Shown here piece after piece: positions 48,137-58,334 of a stretch of 64,000 nt of DNA. Position 1 is the stretch's first letter. Each line of letters starts with the position of its first letter. This stretch comes from Prorocentrum cordatum (lineage: Eukaryota; Sar; Dinophyceae; Prorocentrales; Prorocentraceae), in NCBI GenBank assembly GCA_963575745.1, contig CAUYUJ010017638.1, positions 1-64,000 on the forward strand, written 5' to 3'. A program made the position numbers and the translations under genes. The notes under the pieces are model-generated. The model was not told the DNA's origin and ran no database searches. It was given only the letters and a program-made list of their open reading frames with translations.

Positions 48137-50137
48137 AAAGAAAGGTTGACGGTTTACCGCCGGCGCCCAGTTTGAACATTCGTTAGAGCTCTAGTATTTT
48201 TCCCGTGATGTATGATCTTAGTGCGACTCGCCATCTTGATGTCAGCTCGATCGGGTGAATATTACTATCGGAAGGCACTGTGGCGGGATCGGCCGTTTCA
48301 AGTCATCTTGATACGCGATGACGGTTTTCTGAACAATTCGAGCTTTAGGACAGCTACAGAGCTGGTAAGCACAGCTAATCGATTTAGAATTATCAGGCGC
48401 GTTTACCTGTTGAATCCAGAGGTCTGAACTCGGTCTGCTAGCCGAGCTAGGTCCGCAAACCTATTCGTATTATTCGAGTCATCTTGACAGACGCCCTGGG
48501 TTTTCTGTACTTAACTCGAGCTATAGGACAGCCACAGAGCTGATACTTACAGAAACCGATTCAGAATCATCAGTCGCATTTGTCTGTTGGATCCAGAGCT
48601 CTGACCCCGGGCTGCTGCCCGATCTAGAATCACGAAACTATTTGTATTGTTCGAGTCATCTTGAGAAGTGCTCTCGGTTTCTGCACTCAACTCGGGCTGA
48701 GGGGGGCTACAGTGCTGGCGGTCACAGAAATCGATTTGAAGACATCAGGCGCGTCCGCCTGTCGAATCCAGAGCTCTGAACTCGGTCTGCTGCCCGATCT
48801 AGAATGACGAAACTGTTCGTATTCTTCGAGTTATCTTGAGAGGTGCTGTCGGTTTTCTGCACTTAACTCGGGCTGCAGGGAGGCTGCAGGGCTGGTAATC
48901 GCAGGAGTCGATTCGCAGACATCAGACGCGTCCGCCTGTCGCATTCAGAGGTCTGAACGAGCTGGTTTGCTACTCGAGCTGGGTTGCCAAACTATTCGTT
49001 TCATCTTGAGAGGTGCTGTCAATTTACGCACGTAACTCGGGCTCTAGGCAAAAAAACTATTCGTTCTCTGCATTTTTTCTCCACGTTATATATTGTCAGG
49101 AAGCTCTACGAGTCCCCCGGCGGTAACCAAGGTTGACGGTTTACCGCCGGCGCCCAGTCGGACGCACTGGCGGGCTAGTTGGCTCGAAAAATTTCGACGG
49201 AACTGACTCGTGGAGCTTCCCTAAGCTAGCAGCTGGAAGCTTGAGAGTAATTCGGACGCACTGGCGGGCTAGTTGGCTCGAAAAATCTCGACGGAACTTT
49301 TGGTGACTTTTGCTCAGTTGAAAATTATGTTCTCAAAGTTTGAACATTCGTTAGAGCCTTAGTATTTTTCCCGTGATCTATGATCTTAGTGCGACTCGCC
49401 ATCTTGATGTCAGCTCGATCGGGTGAATATTACTATCGAAAAGCACTGTGGCGGGATCGGTTGGCGAGTGCTATGTTGGTAGGTGCTGTCGGTTTTCTCA
49501 ACTTAACTCGAGCTATAGGCAAGCTACAGAGATGGCGAGCACAGCTTTCGGATTCAGAATGATGATGCGCGTCTACATGTGGCGGGATAATAATCAGCGC
49601 TGGATATGTAAGAAGTTATGATCGAAAAACCTCTTTGCATGAGTACTACACTTGATTGTGTGATTCGGTTTTCTCAACTTAACTCGAGCTGTAGGGCAAC
49701 TACAGAGCTCTTAGGCACAGCAGACGACTCAGAATCATCATGCGCGTCTGCTCATTGCGCCAGAGCTCTCGAAGTGAGCTAGAATTTGAGAATCGATTGA
49801 AAAACTTATTCACTATGAGTCGGAATGTTGGTAGGTGCTCTCGGTTTTTTCAGCTTAACTCGAGCTGTAGGCAAGCTACAGAGCTCTCAGGCACAGCAGG
49901 CGGCTCAGAATGATCATGCGCGTCTGCTCATTGCGCGCGAGCTTCCAATATGAGCTAGAATTCGAGAAACCATTCAAAACATATTCACTATGAGTCGGAA
50001 TGTTGGTAGGTGCTGTCGGTTTTCTCAACTTAACTCGAGCTGTAGGGCAGCTACAGATCTCTCAGGCACAGCAGGCAAGGAAGCTCTACGAGTCTCCCGG
50101 TGGTAACCAAGGTTGACGGTTTACCGCCGGCGCCTAG
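48137..50137 (+). repeat. Hairpin remainder and two S-type units
   Basis: GAAAGGTTGACGGTTTACCG closes the interrupted S hairpin at 48170. One standard S unit ends at 49157. The next (49158-50137) begins with D-like pieces and uses a diverged monomer type (TATGAGTCGGAATGTTGGTA, GAGCTAGAATTYGAGAA). It ends GCGCCTAG|T, a CTAG terminus instead of CCAG. Confidence 0.8.
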
Positions 50138-50978
50138 TTTTGGTGACTTTTGCTCAGTTGAAAATTATGTTCTCAAAGTTTGAACATTCGTTAGAGCCTT
50201 AGTATTCTTTCCCGTGATCTATGATCTTAGTGCGACTCGCCATCTTGATGTCAGCTCGATCGGGTGAATATTACTATCGAAATGCATTGTGGCGGGATCG
50301 GTTGGCGAGTGCTATGTTGGTAGGTGCTGTATGTTTTCTCAACTTTACTCGAGCTATAGGCAAGCTACAGAGATGGCAAGCACAGCTTTCGGATTCAGAA
50401 TGATGATGCGCGTCTACATGTGGCGGGAGAATGTTCAGCGCTGGATGTGTAAGAAGTTATGATCGAAAAACCTCTTTGCATGAGTACTACACTTGATTGT
50501 GTGATTTGGTTTCCTCAACTTAACTCGATCTGTAGGGCAGCTACAGAGCTCTTAGGCACAGCAGACGACTCAGAATCATCATGCGCGTCTGCTCATTGCG
50601 CCAGAGCTCTCGAAGTGAGCTAGAATTCGAGAATCGATTGAGACACTTATTCACTATGAGTCGGAATGTTGGTAGGTGCTCTCGGTTTTTTCAGCCGAAC
50701 TCGAGCTGTAGGCAAGCTGCAGAGCTCTTAGGCACAGCAGGCGGCTCAGAATGATCATGCGCGTCTGCTCATTGCGCGCGAGCTTCCAATATGAGCTAGA
50801 ATTTGAGAAACCAGTCAACAAATATTCACTATGAGTCGGAATGTTGGTAGGTGCTGTCGGTTTTCTCAACTTAACTCGAGCTGTAGGGCAGCTACAGAGC
50901 TCTCGGGCGCAGCAGGCAAGGAAGCTCTACGAGTCTCCCGGCGGTAACCAAGGTTGACGGTTTACCGCCGGCGCCTAG
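50138..50978 (+). repeat. Near-identical duplicate of the preceding unit
   Basis: Differs from 49300-50137 by scattered substitutions only and also ends GCGCCTAG|T. It looks like a recent tandem duplication. Confidence 0.85.
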
Positions 50979-51001
50979 TTGCTCTCCGGGTTTTGGACGC
51001 T
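50979..51001 (+). repeat. N 3' terminal fragment
   Basis: TGCTCTCCGGGTTTTGGACG and CT, leading into the ACCAAG terminus that forms the first part of the LINE-B target duplication. Confidence 0.75.
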
Positions 51002-51067
51002 ACCAAGTACCTCGTCTGGATCAAGGCGTCTGGATCAAGGCGTCTGGATCCCACAGGCGTCTAGCGT

Positions 51068-52579
51068 GTGGGGGGGGGTGCGTCGCCGCGGGCGGCGCGG
51101 CAGCCATCGCTGCCTTCTTCGTCTTCTTCGGGTTCAGCGAGATCGAGGTCAGCTAGGCCGCTGCACTTGTTATTGTTATTGTGTGTGCTAGGCCGCCTGC
51201 ACTTGTTATTGTTATTGCTACTGCTGCAATTGTCTCTTTTCCTTTCTCTTGGAACGACGGAGTGCTGGGGATCCGACTTCAGTCACGCGGACTGGGACTA
51301 TCTTGCTAGACAGGTCGGGACACCTCGAGGTGACAGGAGAGCTGTTATTTGTGTGCCATCGCTCACACCAACAGTACCGTTTGTGCAGGGTGAAGGTTAC
51401 GATTTCCATATCTTGCGTAACCACTTCGTGCAGGGTGAAGGTTACGATTTCAATATCTTACGCAGCCACAAAAGGAAGATGGCTGCTGCAGGTTCTTCAG
51501 TTTCAGGTGTTGCACCAGCGATGCCAGCAGGTTCTTCAGTTTCAGGTGCTCCAGGCTTGCATGCGGTGGGCCAGGACATGACAATTGATGATGGGGGTGG
51601 GGCGTTTGCTAGAGCTGTCCGTGCTCGTAATGTCAAAGGAGCAGGGAAAGGAGAAGGAGGAGGTGCGGGACAAACGTTGGGTGCGAATGAGGTTGCCCAG
51701 GAAGCAGGCCTTGACATTGAACAGATGTTTCGATCCATCATGACGGGACAACAGACTATGACGGCAGACATGCAATCGTTCAGGAACTCTATTCGTACGG
51801 AAATGGACGGTCTGAAAACATCTCTGGACTCCAGGGTATCAAAAACAGAATCGGCGATCCAGGACCTCACCAATGAAGTTCAGAAGCTCAAGCAGGGGGA
51901 CGGGCTGTCGGTAGCAAGTGGATCCACGAAGGCGGGTACGGACAGGCACGATCCAGGTTGGAATCCACGTTATGTTGAGTTCAAAGGGTGGGTTTCAAGG
52001 GAGGGATGGAGGAACCGTGAGATACGTCAGCGGGAGGCTCTTTCACAGGAGGCACTGACGACGGCGATGAATGGTCTCATTGACTCTAAACAAATTGATG
52101 CTACACAGAGGGTGGCACTGGACTTGGATCGGACGGTTCAGGAGAATACTGGTAGATATTGGCCGTACACGAGGGGTAGGATCTATTTCAAGCCAGGTAC
52201 ATCCTCTGAGATCCTATGGGAAGCGAAACGTGTGTGGGAGAATGACTACAGGCGGGGACTCACTTCATTGCCTCCCAATGTGCGATTTCAAGTTGAATGC
52301 CAGCCATGGAAGATAGAACATGTTCGGGCGGTAGGACGGTTTCAAGCACTATTTTCTGATGTCAAGAAAAATGCGACGGCTATTCTTCGAGGTGAGACGG
52401 GTCCGCCAATGACATATATGTGGTATATGCCGAATGCTGATGATACTACACAAAAGACTTTGATTGCAGAATGGGGACCGACAAAAGGATGGAACCTCTA
52501 TGGTGATAATTTGACACACGTTGAGCCCGATATTCATCAGGTGCAGTTTCTTCAGGCACTACGGTGCCCGAATCATTGA
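51068..52579 (+). CDS. LINE-B ORF1: coiled-coil nucleic-acid-binding-type protein
   Basis: The frame is open from just after a TAG at 51062-51064. The first AUG is at 51479 (MAAAGSSVSG), giving 366 residues, close to the 369 of LINE-A. Upstream, a 45-bp in-frame duplication (51380-51469) encodes FVQGEGYDFHILRNH twice with variation, echoing GYDFSVL of LINE-A. Downstream: duplicated PAGSSVSG-type repeats, MTIDDGGG, a coiled coil (MFRSIMTGQQTMTADMQSFR through VQKLKQG), then YVEFKGWV, IYFKPGTSSE and RGETGPP, matching LINE-A. Ends ALRCPNH with UGA at 52577-52579. Confidence 0.85.
   Translation: MGGGASPRAARQPSLPSSSSSGSARSRSARPLHLLLLLCVLGRLHLLLLLLLLQLSLFLSLGTTECWGSDFSHADWDYLARQVGTPRGDRRAVICVPSLTPTVPFVQGEGYDFHILRNHFVQGEGYDFNILRSHKRKMAAAGSSVSGVAPAMPAGSSVSGAPGLHAVGQDMTIDDGGGAFARAVRARNVKGAGKGEGGGAGQTLGANEVAQEAGLDIEQMFRSIMTGQQTMTADMQSFRNSIRTEMDGLKTSLDSRVSKTESAIQDLTNEVQKLKQGDGLSVASGSTKAGTDRHDPGWNPRYVEFKGWVSREGWRNREIRQREALSQEALTTAMNGLIDSKQIDATQRVALDLDRTVQENTGRYWPYTRGRIYFKPGTSSEILWEAKRVWENDYRRGLTSLPPNVRFQVECQPWKIEHVRAVGRFQALFSDVKKNATAILRGETGPPMTYMWYMPNADDTTQKTLIAEWGPTKGWNLYGDNLTHVEPDIHQVQFLQALRCPNH
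51099..51114 (+). promoter_or_regulatory. 5' UTR hairpin of LINE-B
   Basis: GGCAGC-CATC-GCTGCC, identical to the LINE-A hairpin and at a similar distance from the element's 5' end (about 80 bases). Confidence 0.6.
52577..52579 (+). promoter_or_regulatory. In-frame UGA between LINE-B ORF1 and ORF2 (candidate readthrough stop)
   Basis: CAU UGA CGG. ORF2 continues in the same frame, and the next in-frame AUG (52691) lies after the endonuclease WNV motif. Same arrangement as LINE-A at 43969. Confidence 0.65.
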
Positions 52580-55500
52580 CGGGGCGGTAGGGCTGCGACA
52601 GAGACCGTGGTCGCAACCTGGAATGTGCAGAAAATATCCGACGGTCAAGTACCCAACCTGGTCGCTGCATGTGAAGCCAGGTCAATTCAAATGGTGTGCC
52701 TGCAAGAGTGTGAGCATACCAGTGCAAATACTTTTAACAGATGTGGATGGGAGATTCACTATAGCTCCTGCTCCAAGGCGGCGGTTGCATGGTGCAGGGA
52801 TTGGGCACCACATGTGATTGCTCGACGGAGTGGGGTACGATTTGCGTGTGTTGAATTCAGGGGTGCTCTAGTTACATCAGTGTATCTACCATGTGTGATG
52901 CGTGATGTGGACCACTTGGGGGAATATTTAGATGTACTTACTAAGTGCAGTGTTACTATGTTTCAAACTACACAGGCTGGAGTCATACCATGGGTGGGGA
53001 TGGATGCTCAGACGGAACTTGAACCAGATATGCTGGGAATGACGGGAGGAGGTCTTATGCAGGTGGACGGGAGGAGGGAGGAGGCGAACTACCATGCAGA
53101 GAGGAGGGACATGCTTATGAGGTTCATGAGTACTTGGGGGATCTGTGCGGCGAACACATATGGAGACCGACGTATCACACATATACCGTACTGTTCCACA
53201 CATGTACAGCGTGTGCTTGACTATATACTCATCCCTACACGTTGGTGCGCGGATGAGGCAAGAGCTCACCAGGAAATGAGATGCCAGGTCCAGTTTGTGG
53301 AACCCATCAAAGCTACGCCAGGTATACGTGCAAAAGCCAGTGCCTATAGTGATCACGCTCTGGTCTGGGTAAATCTCAAGACGACGGAGATCAGGCGCCC
53401 AGCTTTGCCACCCCGCCCTGTGTCCATGGTTGGCTGGCAGCCGACGGATGACACGGCGAGGAACATGTTTCGTGTGCTTGCGGATGTGTCGATTGAGGGA
53501 CTTGCATCGGACACGGTAGGGACGGACCTGCAGCAGGTCGGACGGGTACTCTTGGAGACGGCAAAGCTTGTGGACCACACTAAGGGGCGCCCCAACTGCA
53601 AACCTATTCAGAGGCCCAGGGAGCTCATAGAGGTGGAGTCTGCCATCAGGCGTGGGGCCCTTGGGAATACTCGTAAACAACTGCTGCGTAGGAGGAAGAC
53701 CCTTAGGAGACAGCATAGGAGGAACCAACTCCTGCAGGACCACAGGGGATCCAGTAAGACCTCACGGTGTATCCTCAAGGAGCTGGAGTGTGAGGGTGTG
53801 CTGACAATGGACAGGACTAGGTGGAGTACGGAGATCACTAGGTATGCGACGGCGTCTTACACGAACTCGGAGGAGGAAAAACGGACTTTGGAGGCCTTTC
53901 AGGAACTCAGACACAACGACCGTGGGGTGGAGGGAAGAGTCATCACGATGGGCATGCTCATGCAGGCTCGTGCGTCTTTGAAGCCTGGCACGGCACCCGG
54001 CAGCGATGGAGTCGTTGCGGAGGTCATTCGTGAGTTGCCGTGGAGGAGCCTCTTGTTTGTGCGGCGGGCTTTCCAGGGGATTTTCGAGCAGGGAGCCTCC
54101 AGCCCTGAGACGTGGAGGCAGCTCAGTATCCAACTTGTGCCGAAGATGCGGGATGCTACACGACTCTCTAACACCAGAGGGATTTGCCTGATCAGTGTGA
54201 TGAGTAAATGGTACATGGCATGTGTGTTGCAGTTTATTGATGCTTTTCCTGTGAACCGACGGTTGTGCACATACGGATTTGAGAAGGATCAGAAGGTTAC
54301 TAACGTCACGGCACCACTATCACATCTCACTAGACATGCAAATGTGTGGGGGAAGGCGGAGTCTATGCACGTGGGAGTCTTGGACATACACAAAGCTTTC
54401 GATAATGTCACACTGCACACTATTATCAAGGCCATGCTGTACCTTAAGTACCCTGTGTGCCTCATCAGAGCCATTGTGGAGCCCATGCTGGATAACATTG
54501 CTACCTTTGAGTTTCAGAACGTGTGCGGCGATGAGGTGAGATACAACAAATCGGTCCGAACGGGAGGTAAGGAGGGACCCATACTTTTCAATATTGTCTT
54601 GGAGGCCATCTGGGGATCTGTGATTCAGACTTGGGATACCTTAGGATACGGTGTCCGACTGGAAGGGGAGGGGACGGACGGTGCTCTTGTACACCACTTC
54701 CTGTGGGCGGACAATGTTACGCTCTGTGCTGCATCGCAGCTCCAGCTACAACAGATGATCGGTATGATGACGGTAACACTCAGACGGGCAGGGATGGACT
54801 GGAAGGAGGACTCTTTGGCGTATGTACTTTTTGGCCAGACGTACACAGGTGGCGATCCGCCGCTGCTCTGCCCGCTCTCACCAGCCATCTGTGCGATTTC
54901 TGGAGATGAGGATCTCCCAGAGCACTTGCGCTCGACTGTCGTTATGCCGAGGAAGGAGGAGGTGGAGGTACTAGGAGTGAAGCTCAGCTCGGAAATCAAG
55001 GGATATCACGGCTTGTATCATCGACTGGAGAAAGGGAGGAAGGCCTATTTTGCTGACATCCAGTTTTATCGCTCCAGATCGGTCTCACCCAAAGAGAAGT
55101 TTCGCAGGTATACCGCTCGTGTGCAGTCTGTGGTGTACCACGGATGTATAGGCTGGCCGTGCAATCTACGACTGCTGGAGAGGATTAAGGTCTGGGAGGG
55201 GAGGTGTCTCAACGGTATGCGAGGATTACATAAGAGGGAGGAAGAGACGTGGGAGGAGTTCAGGGACAGGACCACACCGAAGTCATACGAGCTATTCTTG
55301 CAGGCTGGCCACTGCAGTCTCCGAGAGAAGGTGGTCCGAGCCAATTTCGAGTTTGCGTTGGAGCTGGCCCAGTTTCATGATCGGGCCTTCGCCTCCACGG
55401 ACTTGCGTGGGGCACGAGCCTGGCGTCAGACGCTGCAGGCCATGTTACACTGTGCGGGGGAATGGTCACTACGGAGGGACACACTTGTATCCATGTTCAC

Positions 55501-56362
55501 GGGAGCCAGGAGGAGGGAAGGTACGAGGAGAGTGGGAGGGAGAGCGCATGCAAGCACTGACAGCTGGCATTGTCTTATGCTGGCGGCGAGTGGTAATTTA
55601 CGCTGGTTCAGCATCAAGTGGAATGCGACGGACTGGTGGAATGTAGTTGCGTGCATGACAAAAATACAGCCTCGATGGGAGCCCATCTTCAGGAAACCGC
55701 CCTGTGCTCCTTGCCCTGTGGATACGTGGGACTCCCCTGAGGACTCCGACAGGCTCGCCCGTAGGATTGCCCACGGATATAACAACGAAACTGTCTGGCA
55801 GGAGGGCTCGGAGAGCTCATTGTTGGTTGAAATGACTGGTGATAGTATGTGTGTGGTGAACTGGGCCCGAGGGATCTGGGAATGCCGTGATCGTTCGTAC
55901 CGCAGGAGAGTGCACGGTCTACAAAACGATATGAATCAACTGGCGGAGGATTACGACATCAGGTGTGCCACTGTAGGGACGGATCCGTGGAAGCATATCT
56001 ACAGAGAGTTCAATTGTGTTGCGGATGAGTTGACTTGGGAGGCGAGGAGGGGAAGGACGGGAAGATGGATTGACTTCAGATATTTACGACAACAGAGACA
56101 TTGTATCAAACGTATCCGTGGAGGATGGGACGGTGGCGTGAGTGTTGAAGGCTCTGCTCTAGGTTGCTATGTGGAGGTCTCATTTGGGGACAACCACTGG
56201 CGACGAGTTTTCCAGGAGGCTTCTTTACTCCCTCTGGGGGCCACTGTTACAGATAGCGAGCTCACAGCTTGTGAACGCCTGCTCCAAGGTGTTCGGCAGA
56301 TTATCTCTGAGATCCTCGGGCCTCCAACCCCAAAGAGGTTGAGAGGGCGTGAGGGACCCTAG
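52580..56362 (+). CDS. LINE-B ORF2: endonuclease, reverse transcriptase, permuted RNase H
   Basis: 1260 codons after the ORF1 UGA, same frame. Endonuclease: VATWNVQK (Asn at 52622), CLQECEH (Glu at 52706), TSVYLP, VLDYILIP, YSDHALVWVN. RT: APGSDGV, motif A VLDIHKAFDN (Asp at 54383), motif B RTGGKEGPILFN (about 54556-54591), motif C FLWADN (54701-54715; Asn in place of the second Asp), then AGMDWKEDSLAY. The linker has YHGCIGWPCNLRLLERIKVW, as in other LINEs. The RNase H motifs are permuted: TGDSMCVVNW (Asp 55841), EFNCVADEL (Asp 56024), WDGGVSVEG (Asp 56129), VTDSELTACE (Glu 56258). Ends RGREGP with UAG at 56360. Confidence 0.9.
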   Translation, partial: RGGRAATETVVATWNVQKISDGQVPNLVAACEARSIQMVCLQECEHTSANTFNRCGWEIHYSSCSKAAVAWCRDWAPHVIARRSGVRFACVEFRGALVTSVYLPCVMRDVDHLGEYLDVLTKCSVTMFQTTQAGVIPWVGMDAQTELEPDMLGMTGGGLMQVDGRREEANYHAERRDMLMRFMSTWGICAANTYGDRRITHIPYCSTHVQRVLDYILIPTRWCADEARAHQEMRCQVQFVEPIKATPGIRAKASAYSDHALVWVNLKTTEIRRPALPPRPVSMVGWQPTDDTARNMFRVLADVSIEGLASDTVGTDLQQVGRVLLETAKLVDHTKGRPNCKPIQRPRELIEVESAIRRGALGNTRKQLLRRRKTLRRQHRRNQLLQDHRGSSKTSRCILKELECEGVLTMDRTRWSTEITRYATASYTNSEEEKRTLEAFQELRHNDRGVEGRVITMGMLMQARASLKPGTAPGSDGVVAEVIRELPWRSLLFVRRAFQGIFEQGASSPETWRQLSIQLVPKMRDATRLSNTRGICLISVMSKWYMACVLQFIDAFPVNRRLCTYGFEKDQKVTNVTAPLSHLTRHANVWGKAESMHVGVLDIHKAFDNVTLHTIIKAMLYLKYPVCLIRAIVEPMLDNIATFEFQNVCGDEVRYNKSVRTGGKEGPILFNIVLEAIWGSVIQTWDTLGYGVRLEGEGTDGALVHHFLWADNVTLCAASQLQLQQMIGMMTVTLRRAGMDWKEDSLAYVLFGQTYTGGDPPLLCPLSPAICAISGDEDLPEHLRSTVVMPRKEEVEVLGVKLSSEIKGYHGLYHRLEKGRKAYFADIQFYRSRSVSPKEKFRRYTARVQSVVYHGCIGWPCNLRLLERIKVWEGRCLNGMRGLHKREEETWEEFRDRTTPKSYELFLQAGHCSLREKVVRANFEFALELAQFHDRAFASTDLRGARAWRQTLQAMLHCAGEWSLRRDTLVSMFTGARRREGTRRVGGRAHASTDSWHCLMLAASGNLRWFSIKWNATDWWNVVACMTKIQPRWEPIFRKPPCAPCPVDTWDSPEDSDRLARRIAHGYNNETVWQEGSESSLLVEMTGDSMCVVNWARGIWECRDRSYRRRVHGLQNDMNQLAEDYDIRCATVGTDPWKHIYREFNCVADELTWEARRGRTGRWIDFRYLRQQRHCIKRIRGGWDGGVSVEGSALGCYVEVSFGDNHWRRVFQEASLLPLGATVTDSELTACERLLQGVRQIISEILGPPTPKRLRGREGP

Positions 56363-56372
56363 GGACTCTGCA

Positions 56373-56402
56373 CGGCTAGGGCGCACGCGCCCTGTGTAGC
56401 CG
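56373..56402 (+). other. LINE-B 3' stem-loop
   Basis: Outer stem CGGCT/AGCCG, inner stem AGGGCG/CGCCCT, CACG loop, 3'-side bulge GTGT. Same architecture as the LINE-A stem-loop, with a G-C pair replacing the A-T pair in the outer stem. Confidence 0.85.
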
Positions 56403-56429
56403 ACCCCAACACCCAACCAAGTACCTCGT

Positions 56430-57349
56430 AGAGCTCTTCGGCATCGATGAGCTAGAGGAATTCGGGCGCGGGGTGGAGCTAGTTGGTCGACCCGGCCAGA
56501 AAGGACAATGCGACAACTCTTGGGTGGTTTTGCGAATGTTTGAAAGATATTTGAGTATTTATTTTGAGAAAGCAGATTTTTCGCACCTGTGGTGGGTTAC
56601 GCCGCGTCCGCCAATAAGTTTTCAGGTCTGTAGCTGCAGTATTACTATCAAAACACTTGGAGGAAGCGACGTTTAATACAAACAGAAAAACGTCATTTTC
56701 CGAGTTCCTCAGGTCTTGCTCTGGATGCTTTCTTTATGCTTACCGAGAAGCGTTGTGTGAGAAAAGAGCTCTACGAGGGCCCCGGCGGTAACCTGGTTGA
56801 CGGTTTACCGCCGGTTCCCAGTTGGTCGACCCGGCCAGAAAGGACAAAGTGGTAACTTTTGGGTGGTTTTGCGAATACTTGAAAGAGATTCGACCATTTA
56901 ATTTGAGAAAGCATATTTTTCGCACCTGTAGGGGGTTATGCCGCGTCTGCCAGTAAAATTTTCAGGTCTGTAGCTGCAGTATTACTATCAAAACACTTAG
57001 AGGAAACAACGTTGGATAAAAACAGGAAAAACGTGTTTTTCGAGTTTCTCAGGTCTTACTTTAGACGCTTTCTTTATGCTTCTCGTCTGTTCCATCGAGA
57101 GGTCTGAACTCGGTCTGCTACTCGAGCTAGATCCGCGAAACTATTTGTATTATTCGAGTGATCTGAGGGGTGCTGTCGGTTTCCTAATTGAATGAACCGA
57201 TTTTCGGTGAAAGTTCAAAAAATGTAATTTTTGAAGCTTTTCAGCTCGCGCATAAGAAAGCTCCCCCACGTTTCAAGCAGCGTCGTGCAGACAAGAGCTC
57301 TACGAGGCTCCCGGCGGTAACCTGGTTGACGGCTTACCGCGGGCTCCCA
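56430..57349 (+). repeat. E + U1/U2 copies with hairpin C
   Basis: The E module interrupted by LINE-B continues (AGAGCTCTTCGGCATCGATG) into U1-like then U2 sequence, ending with hairpin C at 56821. A second copy starts TTGGTCGACCCGGCC and is broken by an S monomer piece (57085-57180). It ends at a degenerate hairpin C (GGCTTACCGCGGGCTCCCAT). Confidence 0.75.
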
Positions 57350-58334
57350 TTTTGTTCTCGAAATTCAACCATTCGTTAGAGCTCTATTTCCCGCTCACCG
57401 TCTTGATCTCATTTCCCGTGATATTCGATCTTATTCCCGCTCGCCGTCTTGATATCAGCCCGATCGGGTACCTTTTACTGCCAAAAAGCACACGGGCGGG
57501 ATCGGCCGTTTCAAGTCATCTTGATACGCGCTCTCGGTATATTGGACTTAAATCGAGATACAGGACAGCTACAGAGCTAGTAAGCACACCTTATCGATTC
57601 AGAACGATCAGGCGCGTTCGTCTGTGAAACTTACAGAAACCAAGTCAGAGTCATCATTCGCGTTTGTCTCTTGAATCCAGAGCCCTGAACTCGGTCTGCT
57701 GCCCGCTCTAGAATCGCGAAACTATTCGTATTGCTCGAGTCATCTTGAGAGGTGCTGTCGGTTTTCTGTACTTAACTCGGGTTGTGTGTGGGGGGGGGAG
57801 GCTCCTGCTGGTAGTCGCAGGAATCGATTTGGAGACATCAGGCGCGTCCGCCTGTCGAATCCAGAGCTCCGGGTCTGCTGCCCGAACTATGTGCGCAAAA
57901 CTGTTCGTATTGTTCGAGTCATCTTGAGATGCTGTCGGTTTTCTGCGCTTAACTCGGGGTGTAGGGGGGCTGCAGGGCTGGTAATCACAGGAATCGATTC
58001 GAAGACATTTGACGCGTCCGCCCGTCGCATTCAGAGGCCTGAACTTGGTCTGATACTCGAGCTAGGTTTGCCAAACTATTCGTATTGTTCGAGTCATCTT
58101 CAGGGTTGCTGTCGATTTACGCACGTAACTCGGGCTGTAGGAGAGCTACAGAGCTCGTACAGAAGACAATCCAGAAGCATCGGGGGCGTTCGGCTATTGC
58201 ATCGAGAGGTCTGAAATCGCTTGGGCTGAAAAGCTACTCGTTCTCTGCAATTTTTTTCGACATTATATATTGTCAGGAAGCTCTACGAGTCCCCCGGCGG
58301 TAAGAAAGGTTGACGGTTTACCGCCGGCGCCCAG
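57350..58334 (+). repeat. S element
   Basis: Late leader (with a duplicated CGCTCRCCRTCTTGATMTC segment near 57395 and 57440), five monomers, trailer, hairpin A and CGCCCAG|T. Confidence 0.85.

Larger units (their letters stand above)
51002..56429 (+). mobile_element. LINE-B with 14-bp target duplications
   Basis: The element body is 51016-56415. ACCAAGTACCTCGT occurs immediately before (51002-51015) and after (56416-56429). This segment is the junction between an N terminus (ACCAAG) and an E start (TACCTCGT). The 5' end has a 14-bp tandem motif (CTGGATCAAGGCGT, 2.5 copies) and a duplicated CTGCACTTGTTATTGTTATT segment. The 3' end has a stem-loop followed by ACCCCAACACCCAACC and no poly-A. 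Same gene plan as LINE-A but clearly diverged in sequence. Confidence 0.9.

Noticed and set aside
52928-53743. 271-residue antisense frame inside LINE-B ORF2
   Set aside because: Lies opposite the endonuclease coding region, which shows clear motifs on the plus strand.
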